Origin: Scylla paramamosain
Taxonomy: Eukaryota > Arthropoda > Malacostraca > Decapoda > Portunidae
Assembly: GCF_035594125.1 (NCBI RefSeq)
Contig: NC_087158.1
Location: forward strand, 5,692,501 to 5,756,500
Reading direction: 5' to 3'
Length of the DNA: 64,000 nucleotides
Program-made: the position numbers and the translations under genes
The notes under the pieces: model-generated
What the model saw: the letters and a program-made list of their open reading frames with translations, nothing else
Database searches by the model: none
What the model was told of the DNA's origin: nothing
Part shown: piece by piece, positions 48,001 to 64,000 of the stretch
How positions within the stretch are numbered: the first letter of the stretch is position 1
Layout of the letters: each line of letters opens with the position of its first letter

Positions 48001-51000
48001 ATACAAGAATATTATCAAAAATGCAAAGCCACCTACATGAGGAAATTAAACGACTTTACGAGAAACCTTACTTTTGAGTGTTTTTCAGTATGTTAGGCAT
48101 CAAAACGATGATATGGAAGTCACTCAATATGGGAATCCAAAACAAAATTACTGAAAACGTGTCTTTTCCCTGTTTTACGTAGAAAAACGCTAAAAAGAAT
48201 GCAAACCAACCAATATGAAGAAATAGAATAACATTACCAAAAATGTATATTTTGAATGTTTTTGAGCTTGTTAACTAAAAAAAATGCAAAAATGGATGCA
48301 AAGTATTGCAAAACAAAAGGACATTCTGAGAAACGTGTATAATGAGTGTTTTATAGTTCCACAAGAACCAAAAGGCAAAAAACGCAAAAACTCGTGTACC
48401 TAGAGGAGTTTCTTAGATACCAAAATGGTGAAACTCATGAAAAACACTTTTAATTGAGAAACAGAATTACCTTGAAAAATGTGTGTATTTTGAGTGTTTT
48501 TCACATTCTTAGTTACGAAAATCCGAAATTACATGCGAAACTAGCTTTACGTTAGAAATAAATGACATTACCAGAAAATTGTCTTTTGAGTGTTTTTGAG
48601 CGTTATATGCAACAAAGCACTAAAAAGCAGAACAATCACATTACATTGGAATAAAACCAAATTTTACGAAGAATAAAAAAAGAACAAGCTAATCAAATGA
48701 GTGTATTTTGGGTGTTTTTCACATTCTTAGTTACCAAAACCCCAAATTGCATGCGAAATATTGTGGGAAAAAAATGTGGGAAAAAAATGACATTAACATA
48801 AAAAAGTTTTTTTGAGTGTTTTTGAGCGTGTTAGGAAATAAAGCACTAAAAAGCAGGACAATCACATTACATAGGGATAAAACCAATTTTTACCAAAAAC
48901 TACCTTTTAAGATTTTTTGAGCTTCTTACATACAAAAACGCTAAAACGCATGCAAAACACCCTTTATGGAGAAACAGAATAACATTTCAAAAAAGAAAAC
49001 GTATTTTGAGTGTTTTTGATCATGTTACCTATAAAAACAGTTAAATACATGTTTGGGAAACGAAAAAAAAAACATTACGAGAAACGTGTATTATGAGTGT
49101 TTTTAAGTTTCTTAAGTACCAAAAAGCTAAAAGCCACAAATAACACTCTTTATAGAGAATATAAATAAATAAATAGATAAATAAATAGCAATTTTTTTTT
49201 TTTGTTATTCATATTCATAGGTACTGAGATGCCGAAAGTCTGGCAAAATTCAGGGAAATAATGTGGAAAAAAGAACATTATAAAAAAGTTAATTTTAGCT
49301 TTTTTTTCGGACTGTTATGTACCAAACCCTAAAGTGCATCCAAAGCCACCAATATGGGGAGATTACACGACTTTACCAGACCCTCTCTTTTGAGTGTTTT
49401 CTTTTTTAGCATGTTAGGCATCAAAACGATAAATAATATGGAAGTCACTCAATATGGGAATGCAAAACAAATTACTGAAAACGTGTCTTTTCCGTGTTTT
49501 ACGTAGCAAAACACTAAAACGGATGCAAACCAACCAATATGAAGAAATAGAATAACGTTACCAAAAAGGTATATTTTGAATGTTTTTGAGCCTGTTAACC
49601 ACAAAAAACGCGAAAATGGATGCAAAGCACTCTATATTGGGAAACAAAAGGACATTACGAGAAACGTGTATAATGAGGGTTTTATGGTTTCACAAGAAGA
49701 ACAAGGCAAAAAACGTGGATAAATTTCTTAGATACCAAAATGCTGAAACTCATGAATAACACTCTTAATTGAGAAACAGAACAACCTTACAAAATGCGTG
49801 TATTTTGAGAGCTTTTAACATTCTTAGTTACCAAAACCCCTAATTGCATGCGAAACCAGATTTATGTGGGAAAAAATAATATTCCCAGAAAAGTGTCTTT
49901 TGAGTGTTTTTGAGAGTGATAGGATATAAAGCACTAAAAAGCAGGGTAATCACATTAAATTCGAATAAAACCAATTTTAACAAGAACTTGCCTTTAAGTG
50001 TTTTTGAGCTCCTTACATACCAAAACGCCAAAACGCATATAAAATACCCTTTATGGAGAAACAGAAAAACATTACCAAAAACATGTATTTTGAGTGTTTT
50101 TGATCATGTTACCTATAAAAACGCTTAAATACATGCAAAGAACCCTATGTTTGGGAAACAAAAGTATATTACGAGAAACGTGTACTCGTATTATGAGTGT
50201 TCTTAAGTTCCTTAAGTACCAAAAAGCTAAAAAAAAATAAATAAAGAAAAAAATACCATTTTTTTTATCTTCATAGGTACAGAGATGCCAAAATTCTGTA
50301 AAAATTCAGTGAAATTATGTGGAAAAAAGAACATTATCGAAAAAGATAATTTTAGCTTTTTTTTCGGACTGTTATGTACCAAACCCTAAAGTGCATGGAA
50401 AGCCATCTATATGAGGAAATTAAACGACTTTCCAAGAAAACTGTCTTTTGAGTGTTTTTCAGCATGTTAGGCACCAAAACGATAAATAATATGGAAGTCT
50501 CTCTATATGGGAATGTAAAAGAAAATTACTGAAAACGTGTCTTTTCAGTGTTTTACGTAGAAAAACGTTAAAACGGATGCAAACCAAACAATATCAAGAA
50601 ATAGAAAAACATTAACCAAAAAGGTATATTTTGAGTGTTTTTGAGCTTGTTACCTACAAAAAACACGAAAAAGGATGCTAAGCCCTCTATATTGGGCAAC
50701 AAAAGGATATTACGAGAAACGTGTATAATGAGTGTTTTATAGTTTCACAAGAACCATAAGGCAAAAAACGCAAAAAACTCGTGTGTATGGAGAAGTTTCT
50801 TACATACCAAAGTGCTGAAACTCATGAATAACACTCTTAATTGAGAAACAGAACATCCTTACTATATGCGTGTATTTTGAGTGCTTTTCACATTCTTAGT
50901 TACTAAAACCCAAAATTGCATGCGAAACTAACTTTATTTGGGAAAAAAATGACATTACCAGAAAAGTGTCTTTTGAGTGTTTTTGAGCATGTTAGGCAAT

Positions 51001-52740
51001 AAAGCACTAAAAAGCAGGGCAATCACATTACATGGGAATAAAACCAACTTTTACCAAGAACTTGACTTTAAGTGTTTTTGATATCCTTACATACCAAAAC
51101 ACTAAAACGCATGCAAAACACCCTTTATGGAGAAACAGAATAACATTACAAAAACATATATTTTGAGTGTTTTTGATCATGTTATCTATAAAAACGCTTA
51201 AATACCTGGAAAGAACCATATGTTTGGGAAAGGAAAGGACATTACGAGAAACGTGTATTATGAGTGTTTTTTAAGTTCCTTAAGTACCAAAAAGCTAAAA
51301 CCCACAAATAAAACTATTTATTTAGAAAAAAAATAAAATAAATAAATAAAAAATATAAGATTTTCTTTTTTTTTGTTATTCATCTTCATAGGTACCGAGA
51401 TGCCAAAATTCTGGCAAAATTCAGGGCAATTATATGATAAAAGAACATTATCCAAAAAGTTAATTTTAGCTTTTTTTTCGGACTGTTATGTACCAAACCC
51501 TAAAGTGCATGCAAAGCCACCTACATGGGAAAATTAAACGACTTTACCAGAAACCTGTCTTTTGAGTGTTTTTTCAGCATGTTAAGCAACAAAACGATAA
51601 ATAATATGGAAATCAATCAATATGGGAATACAAAACAAAAATTACTGAAAAAGTTTCTTTTTAGTGTTTTACGTAGAAAAACGCTAAAACGGATGCAAAC
51701 CAACCAATATGAAGAAATAGAATAACATTACCAAAAATATGTATTTTGAGTGTTTTTGATCATGTTACTTATAAAAACGCTTAAATACATGCAATGAACC
51801 CTATGTTTAGGAAAGGAAAGGACATTACGAGAAACGTGTATTATGAGTGTTTTGAAGTTCCTTAAGTACCAAAAAGTTAAAACCCAAAAATAACACTCTT
51901 TATAAAGGAAAAATAAATAAATAAAAAATAGGATTTTTTTTTTATTAACTTTCATAGGTACGAAGGTGCCAAAATTCTGGCAAAGTTCAGGAAAATTATG
52001 TTAAAAAAGAACATCATGAAAAAAGTTAATTTTAGCTTTTTTTCGGACTGTTATGTACCAAACCCTAAAGTGCATTAAAAGCCACATATATGGGGAAATT
52101 AAACGACTTTACCAGAAACCTGTCTTCTGAGTGTTTCTTCAGCTTGTTAGGCACCAAAACGATAAATAATATGGAAGTATCTCTGTATGGGAATCCAAAA
52201 TAAAATTACTAAAAACGTTTGTTTTCAGTGTTTTACGTAGAAAAACGCTAAAACAGATGCAAACCAACCAATATGAAGAAATAGAATAACATTATCAAAA
52301 AGGTATATTTTGAGTGTTTTTGAGCTTGTTACCTACAAAAAACGCGAAAATGGATGGAAACAAAAGGACATTACGAGAAACGTGTATAATGAGTGTTTTA
52401 TAGTTTCACAAGAACCACAAGGCAAAACACGCAAAAACTCGTGTATATGGAGAAGTTTCTTAGATACCAAAATGCTGAAACTCATGAATAACACTCTTGA
52501 TTGAGAAACAGAACAACCTTACCAAATGCGTGTATTTTGAGTGCTTTTCATATTCTTAGTTACCAAAACCCCAAATTGCATGCGAAACTAGCTTTATGTG
52601 GGAAAAAAATGACATTACCAGAAAAGTGTCTTTTAAGTGTTTTTGATCGTGATAGGTAATAAAGCACTAAAAAGCTGGGCAATCACATTACATGGGAATA
52701 AAACCAACTTTTACCGAGACCTTGCCTTTAATTAAGTGTT
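45013..52740 (+). repeat. Satellite block 10, HOR-A, plus orientation; the longest HOR-A array
   Basis: About seven HOR-A units. Unit starts lie at 45347, 46472, 47561, 48608, 48834, 49922, 50995 and 52654. Normal spacing is 1047-1125 bp. The 226-bp step at 48608 marks a deletion inside a unit, and the 1659-bp step after 50995 marks a jump from the second B monomer back to the first B monomer at about 51735. The array leaves HOR-A after GCCTTTAATTAAGTG near 52740. Monomers at equal positions in different units look much more alike than neighbouring monomers, as expected of a HOR. No gene is visible. Confidence 0.9.
45373..45433. repeat. Local minisatellite expansion inside a HOR-A monomer
   Basis: CAATCACATTACATTACAAA and related CATTAC / AAATCACA units are repeated several times where other HOR-A units have a single AATCACATTACATGGGAATA. 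The expansion adds about 45 bp to this unit (1125 bp). Confidence 0.85.
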
Positions 52741-60171
<7,431 letters not shown>

Positions 60172-61562
60172 TGTTTTCTTTTTCCATATAGAGTGTTTTC
60201 CATACTTTCTACCGCTTAGATTAAAAATATACTGAAAACACCCAAATGACACGTTTGTGGTGATGTTCCGTTATCCCAAACAGGGTAGTTTGCATGCATT
60301 TTTTGGTTTTGCTATATAACAAGATGAAAAACACTTAAAACACACGTTTTTAATAATGTCGTCCTGTTTCTTCATATATGCTTTATATGCGTTTTGCCGA
60401 TTTGGTATGTAACATAGGGATAAACACTCATAATACACATTTTTGGCAATGTTGTTCTGTTTCTCAATGCAGACTGGTATTCACAAGTTTTAGCCTTTTG
60501 GCACATAAGCTGAAAAAAAAGCTCATAATACTTGTTTTCGTTAATATCGTTTAATTTCTAAATATCATGTGATTTGCATGCATTTTTGCATGCATACTTA
60601 AAACACCCGTTATTGGTTATGCTATTCTAGTTCTCCATAAAGGGTATTTTGCAAACGTTTTAGGGTTTTGGTGCATTAGAAGCTCAAAAAAAAAAAAAAT
60701 CAAGACACATTTTGATAATGTTTTGTTTTCCCATGTATAGTGTTTTCTATGCTTTTTTTTTTAGCGTTTTTGTGCCTAATATGGTCAAAAACACCCATAT
60801 GACACGTTTTTGGTAATATCGTCTCGTTGTCCAAATTAGTGTGCTTTGCAAGCATTTTAGCGTTTTGATCCTAACAAGCTGGGAAACACTTGAAACATAC
60901 GTTTTTGGTAAGGCTATTCTGTTTCTCCATGATGGATGTTTTACATATGTTTTTGTACCTAAGAAGCTGAAAGCATTAAAAACACACGTTTTAGGTAATG
61001 TTTTATTTCTTTTCCCATATATGATGCTTTGCATGCACTTTGACGTTTTGGTACCTAAGAAATTCGAAAACACTTATAATATACGTTTTTGGTAAGGTTG
61101 TTGTTTGCATTTTGAGGTTTTGGAATAACTGGAAATAACTCTCATAATACACGTTTTATTTATTGCTGCTTCTCCATATAGAGTGTTTTGGGGTTTTGGT
61201 ATCATAATACACATTTCTGTTAGAATCGTTTCGTTTCCTTATATCGGGCCCTTTGCATGGATTTTGGCGTTTTGTTATCTAAGAACCTCAAAACAATTAA
61301 AACACACTTTTTTTGCTAATATTGCATTAATGCATTTTAGCGTTTGATGGTTAATACGCTGAAAAACACCTCAATTACACGTTGTTACCCCAAATAGAGT
61401 GGTTTGCATGCATATTAATGTTTTGTTATTTAATAAGATGAAAAATTTCAAAGTACACGCTTTTGTAAAAAAAAAAATTCCTTATAAAGGATATTCTGAA
61501 TGCGTTTTAGCGCTTTAGTACGTAAGATAAAAACAAAACAAAAAACATTCAAAAACATGTTT

Positions 61563-61590
61563 CTATTTATTTATTTATTTTTTTTTTTTA
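61563..61590. repeat. (TTTA)n plus poly-T
   Basis: Short TTTATTTATTTA run with a T tail, homologous to 5351-5387 but of different length. Confidence 0.85.
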
Positions 61591-62736
61591 CATATAAGGT
61601 GCTTTGCATATAAAAACACTGAAAAGACACCTTTTTAGTAATGCTTTTCTCTTTTCCCATATAAAATGCCTTGCATGAACAGTTGCGTTTTCGTACTTAA
61701 GAAAATAACACGTTTTTCGTAGTGTTTTTCTGTTTCTCCCTATAGATTACTATTCATATGTTTTATCGGTTTGTTACCTAAGAAGGTGGAAAATACTCAT
61801 AAAACAAAATTCTGTTAATATCGTTTCGTTTCCCCATATCGGGACATTTGCATGCATTTTTGCGTTTTGGTACCTATTATGCTGGAAAATACTTATGTTA
61901 TTGGTAAAGTTTCTTCATAAAGGATATTTTGCCCGCGTTTTATTGTTTTGGTACGTACTCGTAAGAAGCTGAAAAATACTCAGAAGTCACGTTTATTTTA
62001 ATGTTTTCTTTTTCCCAAATAGTGTTTTATATACTATTGTGCGTTTTGTTGCCTAATACGCTCAAAAACACCCTAATGACACGCTTCTGGTAAAGTCCTT
62101 TCGTTACCCCAAATAGGGTGTTTTGCAAGCATTTTGGAGTTTTGGTAAATACCAAGCAAGAAAAAACTCGAAACACATGTTTTTGATCATGTTGTTCTGA
62201 TTCTCCATAAAGAGTGTTTTCCATGTGTTTTAGCGTTTTGGTACGTAAGAAGCTGAAAAGGAAAAAAAAACACTGATAAGACACGTTTTTGGCAATGTTC
62301 TCTTCTTTTCCCATATCGGGTGCTTGGCATGCACTTTGGAATTTGTGGTACCTAACAAGATCAAAAACATTCATGATACGCGTATTTGGTAATCTCTTTT
62401 TTTTTTCATAGAGTTCTTTCCATGTATTTCGTCGTTTCGGTACGCAATATGGGGAAAAACTCATAATAAACGTTTTTGGTATTGTTATTCGGTTTCCCCA
62501 TATAGACTGATATTCACAAGTTTTAGTCTTTTGGCACATAAAAAGCTGAATAAAGCTTCTAGCGTTCTAGCGTTTTGCTACATAAGCTGTAAAACAATCA
62601 TAAAACACTTTTGTGTTAATATCGTTTCGCTTCCCAATATCAGTTAATTTGCATGCATTTTGGCGTTGTATTACCTAACAAGCTCAAAACTTTCAAAACT
62701 TCCGTTTTAATAATGTAATTCTTTTTCCTCATATAG

Positions 62737-62825
62737 GGTATTTTGCACGCGTTTTAACTCTTTGGTACGTAAGAGGCTGAAAAAGCCTCTTACGTACCAA
62801 AAAGTTAAAACGCGTGCAAAATACC
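62737..62825. repeat. Conserved hairpin palindrome, copy 3 (best preserved)
   Basis: Arms of 42 bp with one mismatch and a 5-base GAAAA loop. The left arm contains GCACGCGTTTTAACTCTTTG, and the right arm contains AAAAGTTAAAACGCGTGC. Each arm equals the same part of a monomer in opposite orientation. Confidence 0.9.
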
Positions 62826-63788
62826 TCAAAAGACACTTAAAAGACACTTTTATAATAATGCCCTTTAGCGTTTTGGTACCTAACAACCTAAAAAAATACT
62901 CAATACATATTTTTGGTAATGTTGCTTTGTTTCTTCATATAGGGTGCTTTGTATGCATTTTTGCATTTTGGTACCTAATATGAGGAAAAACACTCATAAT
63001 AAAAGTTTTGGTAATGTTCTATATCTCTATATAGAGTGCTATTCACGTGTTTAAGCGTGTTGGTATATAAAAAGCTGAAAAACACTCATAATAGAAGTTT
63101 CTGTTAATATCCTTTTGTTTCCCAATGTCCGGTAATTTTCATGCATTTTGGTGTTTTGTTACCTAACATGCTCTAAAAAATCTCAAAGTACACTTTTTTG
63201 CTAATGTTTTTCTGTTTCTCCAATGAAGAGTGTTTTGTATGCGTTTCAGTGTTTTGGTAAGTAAGAAGCTGAGAGATACTCAAAACACAAATTTTTTGTA
63301 ATGTTTGCTTTTCCCATACAGGATGCTCTGCATGCACTTTAGCATTTTGATATCTAACAAGCTCAAAATTATTGTTAATACACATATTTGGTAAGTTGTT
63401 TTATTTCTTCATATAGGGTGCTTTGCATGAACTTTACCGTTTTGGTACCTTACAAACTCAAAAATATTCATAATACACGTTATTGGTGACATTGTTCTGT
63501 TTTTCCATATATTGTGCTATTCACGTATTTTAGCATTTTCTTACCTATGAAGTTCAAAAACACTTATAATACATATTTATGTAATATCGTTTCGTTTCTC
63601 GGTATGTATTGCATTTATTTTGGCTCAAAACTTTCAATACACCCGTTTTTTGTAATGCTGTTCTGTTTCTTCATAAATGGTGTTATCCATGCGTTTTAGC
63701 ACGTTTGGTACGTAAGAAACTCAAAAAAGTTTCAAAAGACACAATTTTAATAATGTTCTTTTCTTTTCCCAAATGGAGTGTTCTCCAA

Positions 63789-64000
63789 TTATAAATGTTT
63801 TTAAGTACCTTAAGGACCAAAAAACTAAAACCCAAAAATAACACTCTTTATAAAGAAAAAATAAATAAATAAATAGAAAAACGGGATTTTTTTTTTTTTT
63901 TGTTATTCATCTTCATAGGTACCAAGATGCCAAAATTCTGAGAAAATTCTAGGCAATTATGTGGTACAAGAATATTATCAAAAAAGTTAATTATAGCTTT
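63789..64000 (+). repeat. Satellite block 13, start of another HOR-A array, plus orientation
   Basis: The sequence jumps into the HOR-A D and X monomers: AGCTAAAACCC-like box, (ATAA)n, T run, TTATTCATCTTCATAGGTAC and AAGATGCCAAAATTCTGAG. It runs off the window end. The junction with the minus block is abrupt at 63788/63789. Confidence 0.85.

Larger units (their letters stand above)
60172..63788 (-). repeat. Satellite block 12, HOR-B, minus orientation (copy of 3985-7590)
   Basis: From GTGTTTTCTTTTTCCATATA onward the sequence tracks 3985-7590 with small differences, for example an extra TTTTCCTTATATCGGG-like insert near 61235. It contains the best-preserved conserved hairpin (62737-62825) and a (TTTA)n run near 61563-61590. 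It stops right after AATGGAGTGTTCTCCAA. No gene is visible. Confidence 0.87.

Overview
The window looks like eukaryotic heterochromatin made almost entirely of one AT-rich satellite superfamily. I see no intact protein gene, tRNA, rRNA or CRISPR array. The basic unit is a diverged monomer of about 95 bp (94-97). In plus orientation it runs through five recognisable boxes: GGTACCAAAACGC, GCATGCAAAGCACCCTATAT, GAAACAGAACAACATTACC, AAAAACGTGTATTTTGAGTG and TTTTTGAGCTTCTTA. Roughly 600 monomers fill the window in both orientations. The only unrelated components are two copies of a dead, 5'-truncated non-LTR retrotransposon and several simple repeats, mainly long (AT)n tracts.

The retrotransposon C-terminal region and its 3' octamer tail (...TTCTTATGTTCTTATG) resemble a CR1/Jockey-type element that I recall as common in decapod crustaceans. 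I therefore suggest, with moderate confidence, a decapod or related crustacean. This rests on memory of the family, not on a search.

By eye the monomers fall into classes, named here A, B, C, D, E (plus F, G, H and X), arranged as three higher-order repeats (HORs). HOR-C is a 5-monomer unit, A-C-B-E-D, of about 0.48 kb. HOR-B is an 8-monomer unit, A-C-B-E-D-F-G-H, of about 0.73 kb. HOR-A is an 11-monomer unit of about 1.08 kb that reads as two 5-mers plus one odd monomer, X. Layout: HOR-A(+) 1-3055; HOR-B(-) 3056-7805; HOR-B(+) 7806-14118; a short (-) piece to 14586; HOR-C(+) to 17503; LINE copy 1, 17504-19172; HOR-A(+) to 22324; HOR-C(-) to about 33220, with small inverted islands near 29.2-29.8 kb; HOR-B(-) to 34645; HOR-B(+) to 39920; short (-) piece to 40025; HOR-C(+) to 42974; LINE copy 2, 42975-45012; HOR-A(+) to 52740; HOR-B(+) to 60171; HOR-B(-) to 63788; HOR-A(+) to the end.

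At larger scale the segment HOR-B(-)/HOR-B(+)/HOR-C(+)/LINE/start of HOR-A at about 6.4-19.2 kb is repeated at about 33.2-45.0 kb, and its HOR-B part is repeated a third time at about 54.7-63.8 kb in a rearranged order. The LINE inserted before the duplication. Comparing the copies reveals the most interesting feature: the same (AT)n locus has folded back in two different ways. At 10.8-11.3 kb the left flank is inverted between two AT tracts. At 57.3-57.6 kb the right flank is inverted between two AT tracts. At 37.5 kb there is a single, simple tract. Other palindromes (a conserved 42-bp-arm hairpin, a 20-bp perfect palindrome inside LINE copy 1, hairpins at strand-switch points) fit the same fold-back theme. 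Nothing here acts as a set of cooperating genes; any function would be structural (centromere, pericentromere or other heterochromatin), which the sequence alone cannot show.
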